Shown here piece after piece: positions 13,001 through 21,862 of a stretch of DNA of 64,000 nt; position 1 is the first letter of the stretch, and each line of letters begins with the position of its first letter. The notes under the pieces are model-generated. The model saw only the letters and a list, made by a program, of their open reading frames with translations, was not told the origin of the DNA and searched no databases. Source of the DNA: Eopsaltria australis (lineage: Eukaryota > Chordata > Aves > Passeriformes > Petroicidae); the NCBI GenBank assembly GCA_034509425.1, contig JAVTVJ010000002.1, forward strand, positions 1-64,000, given 5' to 3'. The position numbers and the translations under genes were made by a program.

Positions 13001-14911
13001 AAATTCAAAATAATGAACAGTGACACAGATAACATATTCAAAACATTGTTAATACTTAAGCTTTCAAAATGCTTCATAGTTTAGGAAACTTCTGGGGAGC
13101 TCTGATTTCTGATTAAAAGCATCAATAAATTGAGATTAAAACACTAAGCTATTATGTTGCTCTCTAACTGTTAAATTTAGAGCAATTTCTGTCTAAAGGG
13201 AGTGAGATGTTGGGGGTTCCTTGCCTCACTTTTTTTTCCCATTGAAAATATCTGAAGTGGTGTAAGATTTGAAATGCATCTCCCATACTTAAGGATTCTA
13301 TTTACTCACTAGGATGCACAATGGAACTTTGACCCTCATAAAAATGATAGCATGACATATTCCTTGATTCCATGACTTTGAAATGCAGGACTATCAGGCT
13401 CTGAATGAAAGAAAAATGCAGCTGTCACTCACGTTCCTGTCTTGGCAGGATGGAAACCTTTGGAGCCTGTCACAGCTGGGTGGGAGCTGACCTTCTCCTT
13501 GCTGCCATTCAGCCTGCTGCAGGCAGCACACGGAGACCTCCAGAGCCATGCAGGGCTCTCAACACCCACACAGAAAAATGTGTGGGATTCCAGGATGGCC
13601 AGTGCATCCCTGGGCTTCTCCCAGCAGACACAGATGCTTTTTAGTATTCTTCCATGCTTCAGGCTGACGGAGGCAGGGATGAAAGAGGAGAAATGGCACT
13701 CTGCAGAGGGCTCCTCCTTTTAGTCCTTTATGTCCTTTGGCCCTAATGCAGTTGTTTTTCTCTATCATATACAGTGCAGAATAAAGATTTATGATGACAA
13801 AAATCCTATTTTTAAAACTACAGCAGAAGCAGTCACTTTTCAGAGAGCTCTGGGCAAGCACAGCTGCTGTCTGGGACTTCTGGCTGGTGGGCCAGGTGGA
13901 GCCAGGCTGTAAGCAGACACTGTTCCTTTGATCTCAGCAAGTGATGCTCTTCCTTGTACTCCTGCTGAGCTTGGCCTGGAGTGCCTAAAGCCCTATAGGA
14001 GCTCATCAGCAGCCTGAGAACTTCCCAGGCCCTGCTGGAGACCCCTGAGGATGGGTTCACAGGAGGAGCCTCACTTCTGAACTTGCCCTGTCAGAAGGAG
14101 AGAAATGGCTGTCATTTAAAAATAGAAATAAAGTTTCTACAAAACCCGGGCACACAACTCCCATTTGCTTGCTTAAATTACTTCCAGCTGAAGAGGCAGT
14201 GCCCCCAACAGCTCCTGAGTGGTAGGAACTTCATGCTGAGAAGGCCATGCAAGCTTTGGTAATGCTCAGAAAGATGCTTTAAAACTAACACAGATTTGCT
14301 GTCTCATAGGAAGACCCCAAGGTGCTCCCTTTGCAAAGGGAAAAATGTGCCATGACAGGACTACTGTGCACACTTACAGTACAAATGCTGCTCAAAGAAA
14401 GCACTTAGCACGTGCATGTGAGTGAGGAACCCAACCCATCTGCACAGCACTGCCCCACTCTTCACTGGATGCCACCACAGCAGCCAGTCATTGTCTTTGG
14501 AAGGGTCTGCCCCAAGCAGGAGAGATGCTGCTTACAGCAAAGACTTTAAATAGAAACAATCAGCAGAACAACTGACTCCCTGAATTGACATTAACCAAAC
14601 TGCAGCCTTGATGGGGAGTTATCCAGTCTCACAAGACTGTGCTGTTTGCTGTTGAATGCTGGGGAGCTCTGATCCAGAGATACCTTTTTCCTCCTGTACC
14701 TTCAATCCACTGCATTGCACCATTGGAAGAACATGAGAAACAGTGCAAGATCCAGCTTTAGATGTGCATGTCTGCATAACACACTAGCAGTGCCTCTAAC
14801 AAAATGTCAAGAAAGCATCTCTGAGTACCACAGGGACTACAAAAAGGGATACAAGTTTCCTTCAGCTAATTTACCAAGGTCTACCTATGATTTGTGAGAT
14901 TATTTCTACTG

Positions 14912-14916
14912 CAACC
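14912..14916. repeat. Target-site duplication, left copy (CAACC)
   Basis: CAACC lies immediately before the TG of the 5' LTR. The same five bases follow the 3' LTR at 18173-18177. The match does not extend to six bases. Confidence 0.9.
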
Positions 14917-15209
14917 TGTTACAGTGGTTCGGAACCAGAGGACTTCCGGACAGGTTCCAGGGACAGAGGGTTTCCCCCCGGAGCTCCCAGGGGCAGCAGT
15001 TGGACCACCAATCCACGGACCCAAGCTCCTGCTATTGGTTACTGGACTTGTCTGTTATGTTTCCCCGCTCTGGGAAATTCCCTGTCACTCCATAGTTCAT
15101 TCGTTGTTCTCTCTGTTCCCCTCCCCTCCCTAAACCCCATTTGATCATGTACCCCAGCCCCTCCCCTGTATTGTCCCCTGCCCTCATCCTATTGGGTGTT
15201 GTTCCTCCC

Positions 15210-15216
15210 TTAAATA
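15210..15216 (+). promoter_or_regulatory. LTR TATA-like box TTAAATA
   Basis: TTAAATA lies 53 bp before the LTR AATAAA and about 20 bp after an inverted CCAAT box, the spacing expected for an LTR promoter. The same site in the 3' LTR is at about 17894-17900, where it could drive outward transcription into flanking host DNA. Confidence 0.6.
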
Positions 15217-15268
15217 CCGATGTAATAAGCTGCTCTTGGCTCTTGGTCCATGTGCTCCCTTTGGAGGC

Positions 15269-15274
15269 AATAAA
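15269..15274 (+). terminator. LTR polyadenylation signal AATAAA (5' copy)
   Basis: AATAAA sits in the sequence GAGGCAATAAACC, just downstream of the TATA-like box, marking the R region. The functional copy for the genomic transcript is at 17953-17958. Confidence 0.75.
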
Positions 15275-15491
15275 CCTACCGAAATCACATACCAAGAGAC
15301 CTCCTTCTCTGGTAGTTCTTTGCTGTTTCACCACGCTCCGGGGGCAACACCTCCCCGGACCGAACGCGGGCCAGCTGTGCTCATAGTCAGCACTCCGAGG
15401 AAGTCTTCCAGATCGCGAACGACTTCCTAGGGTAGCGCTAGGACTCCGCTGCCGGTACCAGGGTGGGACTGAAGCAGGGAACGCAACAAAG

Positions 15492-15510
15492 TGGCGCACC
15501 GAACAGAGAC
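15492..15510 (+). other. Primer-binding site, degenerate tRNA-Lys type
   Basis: Three bases after the LTR end comes TGGCGCACCGAACAGAGAC. From memory, the tRNA-Lys3 site of betaretroviruses and lentiviruses is 18 bases; this one fits with one inserted A and one G-to-A change. Lysine is the best assignment I can make by eye; another tRNA is possible. Confidence 0.65.
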
Positions 15511-15987
15511 TCCGACCTCTCGGGGTTCCCTGCGAGCGACCTGGATACGCAGCAGCGGTCCGGACTGCGCCTTCGGGACGTCGCTCCCCTAGCGAGAACT
15601 TCCGCGTTTTAGCGGGGGGCTGGCAGGGGCCGTCAGCAACCGTTCTGGAGCGTCTGAAGTGTGTACGCTAGCTGAGCGAACTGACGAGACCAGAGACCCT
15701 TGCTTTTTTGGATGTTTCTCCCTCCGGAGCCGGTGACGGCAACTGAAGCCGGGATCGAGGAACCAAGACCCGCACGGAGCGGTGAGGTTTGGCGGCTGCG
15801 AGGCGCGGTGGGAAAGGACCAGGATCCGCGCGCGGCGGCGAAGCTCGGTGCCCGTGATAGCGGCGGGAAAGCCACCGAGAACCGAGCGCAGACGGTGAGG
15901 TCTAATCCGCGATAGGCAGCGGGAATCAGGCTCGAGGGAGAGTTTTGTACCATATAAAAAGAGCAAGGAGGCTTTTATTCGGAGACA
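15511..15987 (+). other. Proviral leader, GC-rich
   Basis: This untranslated leader of about 0.5 kb between the PBS and the Gag-like ATG is rich in CpG. It contains two good splice-donor matches: CG followed by GTGAGG with GT at 15782-15783, and CG followed by GTGAGG with GT at 15895-15896. A packaging signal would be expected here but cannot be identified by sight. Confidence 0.7.
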
Positions 15988-17418
15988 ATGGGTATTAAGC
16001 TGTCCCGAATAGAGCAGGAGTTTTATGTCCAAGTTAAAGAGACCCTAAAGTTAAAAAACGGGAATGCTAATAAGAAGGCTTGGAAACGTTTTGTTAAATG
16101 GATCTTTGCCTATGTCCCTCTTGCTTCTGCTTCTTCTGTTAAAACTCTGAGTTTTTGGGAGTTAGTAGAAAAACGTTTAGAGGCAGTGGAGAGAGGGGGT
16201 GATGTTTCTGTCCGAAAATTTTTCCCGTTGTTGATTGTAATTTGTTATACTTTGCGTAATTGTCCTGAAAGTTCGAAATCCCCGACTCACCCACCCCACG
16301 TTCCTAATTCCCCTTTTCCCAATCCCTCTTCCCCGCTACAGGGAAGTGCGCCCCTCAGTTCTCCCCGCTATGAGACTGATTCCCTCATAGCGAGCTTCAC
16401 CCCAAACCCTTTCTCCGAGCCCTCAGTCAAACTCGCGCCGGCTGCGCTCCCCCATTGTTCCGAGTTTAAAGATGGCGGCGGCCTCGTGGCGCCGTGCCTA
16501 CACCCCTGCGCCCACTGCGCAGCCTCACACCGAAAGCCCGCGAATCCTCCCAGCCCCTCCCACGGCTCCTTCCCCTTCGCGTCGATTGGCCCCGCGTCGG
16601 GCTCCCCCCCCGCGGCCGATGATGTCTTCGCGTCGGGTCCCTCCCCTCGCGCCGGAGGTCCCTGCCCCAGCCCGAGGGAGATCCCCGCCCCACCGCGAGC
16701 CTGGACTGCTCATATCAACTGCAGTCCCACCCCTAACCACCGCCCACTTCCAGATCCCCACGCTCCCTCGTTCACACCCCGGGATTGGGGGCCGAAAAGT
16801 GGAGAGGCTGAAGCCTGTGATGCAGCCGGTCAGCCAGACCCTGCAGTGGCATCAGGTGTGCACAGCCCTCAGGGTAACAACCCACGATGGGAATCACAGT
16901 CACCTGCAGCCTTGCGAGAGCCTAGCAAAGTGGAGAGAGAGCTTGGGAGAGATTCTCCTCACTTAAAAGGTGTGCTGGTCCCATCTGACATAAAAACAAT
17001 CCTGACAGGCATTTTAGTTAAGGTTCAGTATTGGGTGTGGGAAAAGATATGGAAGCAGCAGCTTCAAAGCCTGCTGAACAGTTCTAATCACCCTCCACCT
17101 AAGTCTTCCACAGCCTCCTGGACACCACATGCTCCAAAAGCTGAATCCACTGTGTCCTGCTCTCCATCACCACCCATGCCACTGGAGACCCCATCAGAGG
17201 CGATCCCAGATGACCAGTCACTTGAACCACGATGGCTGAAGTTAGTAGGCATCACAACTCTCCACCCAACACATCCACCAGAGCAGATCCAGTCGCATCC
17301 ACCAACAGACGCTGCTCCACAGAGATCAGCGTGGAAGAGAAGGAAAAAGAAAACTCCAAACTTCGACAGTCATCAAGAAAAATCACTGAGACCCTTCTTC
17401 TTGATATCTTCCCCTTAG
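15988..17418 (+). CDS. Gag-derived ORF: MA domain, proline-rich region, CA remnant
   Basis: This is an open frame of 476 codons. It begins MGIKLS, fitting the N-myristoylation pattern (G2, S6), followed by about 90 residues with aromatic and basic spacing like the betaretroviral MA (Gag p10) domain, for example KAWKRFVKWIF and TLSFWELVEKRL. Residues of roughly 95-320 are rich in Pro, Ser and Ala with no clear fold. Residues of about 330-360 (PSDIKTILTGILVKVQYWVW) resemble the conserved capsid N-terminal segment that has a Pro-Asp start and a later Gln-Tyr-x-x-Trp. A basic cluster WKRRKKK lies near residue 450. No CCHC zinc knuckle or capsid C-terminal homology motif is seen, so it is not a complete Gag. 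MA could still direct membrane binding; any function of the rest is unknown. Confidence 0.75.
   Translation: MGIKLSRIEQEFYVQVKETLKLKNGNANKKAWKRFVKWIFAYVPLASASSVKTLSFWELVEKRLEAVERGGDVSVRKFFPLLIVICYTLRNCPESSKSPTHPPHVPNSPFPNPSSPLQGSAPLSSPRYETDSLIASFTPNPFSEPSVKLAPAALPHCSEFKDGGGLVAPCLHPCAHCAASHRKPANPPSPSHGSFPFASIGPASGSPPAADDVFASGPSPRAGGPCPSPREIPAPPRAWTAHINCSPTPNHRPLPDPHAPSFTPRDWGPKSGEAEACDAAGQPDPAVASGVHSPQGNNPRWESQSPAALREPSKVERELGRDSPHLKGVLVPSDIKTILTGILVKVQYWVWEKIWKQQLQSLLNSSNHPPPKSSTASWTPHAPKAESTVSCSPSPPMPLETPSEAIPDDQSLEPRWLKLVGITTLHPTHPPEQIQSHPPTDAAPQRSAWKRRKKKTPNFDSHQEKSLRPFFLISSP
16270..16830 (+). other. CpG-rich segment inside the Gag-like ORF
   Basis: This stretch has CpG density far above the rest of the window outside the provirus. 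It contains AAGATGGCGGC (16469-16479), the YY1-type motif typical of housekeeping promoters, and an inverted CCAAT in CGATTGGCC (16584 on). It encodes the proline-rich part of the ORF. It may be viral coding sequence or a captured host CpG-island fragment. Confidence 0.55.
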
Positions 17419-17516
17419 ACTCTCCTGAAACCTACCCCATGTACCTCCCATACCCCAATCATTCCCAGTCCTGTAGAGAGACAATGATTTAACAATGTTT
17501 GTTTGTTTATTTGCAG

Positions 17517-17582
17517 ATTTTCAAGACTTTGCTTTGGATTTTAGTTATTATCTTCATTGTACTAACAAATCACTTTCTTTAA
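17517..17582 (+). pseudogene. Env transmembrane C-terminal remnant (22 codons with stop)
   Basis: The sequence after a splice acceptor (pyrimidine-rich tract ending TTATTTGCAG at 17516) reads IFKTLLWILVIIFIVLTNHF and one more Leu before TAA. The hydrophobic run followed by a very short tail and a stop just before the polypurine tract is where a retroviral Env TM protein normally ends. The frame closes upstream at a TAA at 17490. It may be only a splicing and 3' sequence remnant. Confidence 0.5.
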
Positions 17583-17584
17583 GT

Positions 17585-17601
17585 AAAAAGACAGGGGGAG
17601 A
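17585..17601 (+). other. Polypurine tract
   Basis: AAAAAGACAGGGGGAGA lies directly against the TG of the 3' LTR and is all purine except one C. This is the plus-strand DNA primer site of retroviruses and fixes the 3' LTR boundary. Confidence 0.88.
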
Positions 17602-18172
17602 TGTTGCGGTGGTTCGGAACCAGAGGACTTCCGGACAGGTTCCACGGACAGAGGGTTTCCCCCCGGAGCTCCCAGGGGCAGCAGTTGGACCACCAATCCA
17701 CGGACCCAAGCTCCTGCTATTGGTTACTGGACTTGTCTGTTATGTTTCCCGCTCTGGGAAATTCCCTGTCACTCCATAGTTCATTCGTTGTTCTCTCTGT
17801 TCCCCTCCCCTCCCTAAACCCCATTTGATCATGTACCCCAGCCCCTCCCCTGTATTGTCCCCTGCCCTCATCCTATTGGGTGTTGTTCCTCCCTTAAATA
17901 CCGATGTAATAAGCTGCTCTTGGCTCTTGGTCCATGTGCTCCCTTTGGAGGCAATAAACCTACCGAAATCACATACCAAGAGACCTCCTTCTCTGGTAGT
18001 TCTTTGCTGTTTCACCACGCTCCGGGGGCAACATCTCCCCGGACCGAATGCGGGCCAGCTGTGCTCATAGTCAGCACTCCGAGGAAGTCTTCCAGATCGC
18101 GAACGACTTCCTAGGGTAGCGCTAGGACTCCGCTGCCGGTACCAGGGTGGGACTGAAGCAGGGAACGCAACA
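17602..18172 (+). repeat. 3' LTR of the provirus
   Basis: This LTR is 571 bp, directly after the polypurine tract. It starts TGTTGCG and ends CGCAACA, a perfect 7-bp terminal inverted repeat that the 5' copy has lost. Its AATAAA at 17953-17958 would end the viral transcript. Confidence 0.95.
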
Positions 18173-18177
18173 CAACC
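18173..18177. repeat. Target-site duplication, right copy (CAACC)
   Basis: CAACC lies immediately after the CA end of the 3' LTR and is identical to 14912-14916. This shows a single integrase-type insertion that has not recombined with another copy. Confidence 0.9.
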
Positions 18178-21100
18178 TTCATCTGCACATCACATTATTA
18201 ATACACTGTCACATGGGATCTCATAAATTCCCTGGAAGAAACTTTGGTCTACTCTGGAAAGCACCTCATCCGCTTTTGATATTGTAAAATATATATCACA
18301 CTAAGTCTCAAAGATTAGATTTTACTTATATCAACAAACCCTAGGCTCTAGTAACATATTATTAGTCTTAAAAAGTAACTGTGTACATACATATTTTAAC
18401 GGGTCAGTTATGCCTGTTACTTAAATGAAATATGACTGTAATTACTGAAAAAACACATTTACATTTTCAAAATGTTGCAGGCTCAGGAGAACTTCTTAAA
18501 GTTGTTATGAATAATCTGTTGATTTTATTGACTACAGCATATTTTGTTGACTTTCAACTGCAAACTGGTAAGAAGGAGTTTCAGAGGTCAGGAACAGTTC
18601 TCACTGAGCTAAATGCCAGAGAGAGTCTAGTTCATGCTTGTCACTGGAAAACATCTTTTCAGAAGTGTTGCTACAAATTATTAGCTTCTACGCTGACCTG
18701 TGCTGCTTATTGGAGGAAAACCTCTCACTCTGAAATACCCTTGACCTTCTGCAAGAATGGCAGGCAACAAGAAACTGGACTAGCTCTACCTATGCTTCAC
18801 CTCTCCTTGCATAAAAAATCCTAGGTTGTCACCTTTTCTGAAAATCCCTTTTAGAAGTAGATTAATGTTATGGGGAAGTAGAGAATTAAATTACCTACTT
18901 CAGTTTGAACAGTGACAAAATATTTTCTCAAAACTTGTATTCAGTTCCAGGATTTCCTCCTTGTTTTCCTCAACCTAAAGTTTTCAGTCTTTAGACAAGA
19001 CCCTCGTCCTAGAGTGAGCATGGGTTTAGGACACATCCTCACATAGCAGTTTTCTCCCTGGGTTTTTGGTCAGGTACAAGCCTTTCCCACTCCCCTGAGA
19101 ATTTGCAACAACTACTCAATGCATCGTTATAATTACCTAGTTTGAATTCTTGCCGGTGTTCCTGGCAGCTTCCATCTATCTTCAGGTACTCCTCTCCCTT
19201 GGGCATGCCAAAATGGAGCCACTGTCTAGCCAGGAAATAAACATTTCAAATAATTGATCTAATCATTTTACACGACTTGACCAACCATTGCAAGGAAACA
19301 TTGTCTGTCTTTTGTCACAGTCAGGTTCAAAATCGTGCGTGTGCTGCTTTAGCCCTGCTACATTTCATCCAGCCATAAGCACTGTCAATCACAGTTGACA
19401 CTAAAACATGCAGAAGAATGATGCAAATGGTTTGTTACCAGCAAGGGAGCAAGCCCAGGCTGCTGGCAAAAGAGCATGGAACAGGAGAGACAGCCCCTGC
19501 TGCTACTGCTGGAGGGCTGCACAAATGAACCTCATCATCTCATCATGGCATGTCTCTCATGTCAGCAGACACAACGAAAGATTGGTACTGCAAATGGCAC
19601 AGCTAAGGCAGGGTGCTGCTGGGAACAGAGGCTGGACCTCTCAGCAAAGCCTATTCTATGCCACCAACCCGCTCCACACCACAGACTAGCCAAGTGCTTG
19701 TAGCTTGCTGCATTTCTGGCCTGCTGTATGCTTTGGCACTCAAAAAGAGAACAGCAACCAACAGCGGGCAGAAAAAAACTACAGTATGTATCTGCCAGAG
19801 ATGAAGCTCAGTCTTGTGAAATGTTGAGTATCTGTAATCTGTGCTACAGTCAGCTGGATTCAGGGAAGTTCAGCATCTCCTTTTAAGGATGTAATAAACA
19901 ACAAAATAGATACTTAACTAGACAGATCCGATGTGTTAGCTGGTGTCGCAGCTGGTGGTATCCCATTTGCCTCAGATGATGTTCTGAATATACTGCCCTG
20001 TTTTAGCATGGTAACATTAATCTGAAAACTCTGAGTGAAAGTGGGAATTTTGGCCTTTAATCTAACTAGAGTACTTTTCCCAAACATTGTCTGAAAAAAT
20101 CTGATTCCAAGTGTAGGGACAGGAACCACAGGAAGAAAGCATTTTTGTCAACAGCCTGTTTACATGCAGGATTCTCCATGAGCTGTACTCAGGTAAAAAA
20201 AATCTGTGCTCCATGTAGTAATAATTGTGAAAAAAATATGGTTTCTTGAATGGATTCTTAAAGATACCTTAAAGGAGCTACTAACTAACACCACAACTCT
20301 GTGACATGGAGCCATTCAGCCCAGCAGGGCACTGAGTGCTGCCAAGAGTCATTGTAATTAACTATTTCATGAACAGCCACCAGATAAAGCACAAAGGGAG
20401 TGAGGGGTCATTTTGATGACAAAACCAGATGATGTTCCAGAGAGACAAGCACAGTGTGTTAGCAGATGATTGGAGCTGAAATTCCAGAAAGGATACACAG
20501 ATGTGATGCCTGACACAGAGAAAGGGTAATGTTTTCCACCATACCTCCAGCTCTGTCCCACAGTAGTTGTCAGTAGAGACTTGGTCAGTCCCACCAACAG
20601 GTAGTTACCCAAGATAGGGTTCTCAAATATATCAGAAAAAAGCAAAATCCCATGAAGAGGCTTGAGGCCCATAAAACCAGCTTAAATCACCTCTGCATGG
20701 TACAGGTATGTAACCAAGTGCCACTTTAGGCAGGCTAAAAGTCTGGTCTAGTAAAGAGAACACACACTAAATCTCTATGGTTAAAAGCTTATGAAACAAT
20801 TTACAGGTCTTTGACTCCAAAAAAGCTGCAGATTTGATATACACAAACTTTTCCTGTCTGTAGCACTCTGATTCCTATGAACAAATGCCTGTCATTAAGG
20901 AACAAAAATCCCCAGACTACAATTTTTACAATTCTATGTTGATCTAATAAGGAAATAAATAGGTTTGGTAGGTGCCTTAGGAAGCAGAGCTGAATGAGGG
21001 AGTGACACTTATGTGGGTTAACAAGAATGTCTCCCAAAGGAGAAGTGCAATAAGCTGTGGAGTACCCTGCCATTCACTGCTTCCCATCACCTTTCACTCC

Positions 21101-21787
21101 TGGTCGAGTGTCACACAGAAAGAGCATCCCTAATGTTCATAATCTAAACCTGATTGTGCATCAAATTGATTCTGCTGTACAGAAGAGACAGGGATGGCTG
21201 CCAGGCAGGCTTCCTGCTGGGATGTAAGCAGAGCTCAGCTCCAGCCTGGTTTGTCTCGGTGTCACAGGGCAAGTGAGAAGCGGCACATTGCCCCTCCATA
21301 CCGAGATTCCTCCCTCCCTGCTCTGAGACACTCGGCAGATGCTCTGCTCTTCCCAAAAACACTCATTTCTTCCCAGCTGGACAACAAAGTGACCATAGAG
21401 AATTAATCTGTAGAGGCTTTTGCTGCTTAAAATTAGTGCAAACTCAGGCAGATATGTTCTCTGCTGTTCAGCTTCCTGGCATGTTCATTTCCTTTAGCCT
21501 GAACTGTGGATTCAGACAGATTTGCTCTGATCAGATTCTCAGTTTTGGGTAAGATATTCATCAGTCTCCTCTAATTTATTTCCTTATGTTTAAGTGAGGA
21601 ACTTTAATTTGAGTTTTTCCCATGTTATGCCTATTAATAGTATTTTGCTCTCAACCTCTCTGCCCTCTGATCACACACATATGCTTTGCAAAAGCCTGAA
21701 AACATCTTTATTCTTTGCCACGGAAGCATGCTACCAAACAGCAAAAAGAAGCTTTCCCTTGAATTTTCTCTTCTGCACTAAAATACT

Positions 21788-21862
21788 CCAAAAAAAACCA
21801 AAAAACAAAAAAAACCCAAAAAAACCCCCCAAAAAACCCAAAAAAAACCCAAAAAAACAACC
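21788..21862. repeat. A-rich tract with CCC runs
   Basis: Runs of 6-8 A alternate with CC, CCC or CCCCCC. On the minus strand this gives several GGG runs with 6-8 nt T loops. Confidence 0.9.

Larger units (their letters stand above)
8521..14911. other. Intergenic, simple repeats only
   Basis: Contains the TCTTTC microsatellite and TG/TA repeats. A 161-codon minus-strand frame (12250-11765) and an overlapping 152-codon frame (12114-11656) are not recognised. The provirus begins at the right edge. Confidence 0.6.
14917..15488 (+). repeat. 5' LTR of the provirus
   Basis: This LTR is 572 bp, starting TGTTACAG and ending CGCAACA. It contains inverted CCAAT boxes (ATTGG) near 15034 and 15191, a TATA-like TTAAATA at 15210-15216 and AATAAA at 15269-15274, a compact U3-R-U5 order. 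It matches the 3' LTR except for five substitutions and one extra C near 15068. Confidence 0.95.
14917..18172 (+). mobile_element. Internally deleted class II (betaretrovirus-like) endogenous retrovirus
   Basis: This is a 3256-bp provirus with two nearly identical LTRs (14917-15488 and 17602-18172), flanked by the direct repeat CAACC. In order it holds a primer-binding site, a 0.5-kb GC-rich leader, one 476-codon Gag-derived frame, a short Env-like hydrophobic tail and a polypurine tract. There is no zinc-knuckle nucleocapsid, protease, reverse transcriptase, integrase or surface Env, so it cannot copy itself and would need proteins in trans. Five substitutions and one indel between the LTRs imply a recent insertion. 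The MA-like start and lysine-type PBS suggest class II; the 5-bp duplication differs from the 6 bp usual in that class. Confidence 0.93.

Noticed and set aside
14887..15144. Plus-strand frames inside both LTRs (for example 14887-15144 and 17495-17779)
   Set aside because: They are translations of noncoding LTR sequence. The 17495 frame crosses the polypurine tract into the 3' LTR.
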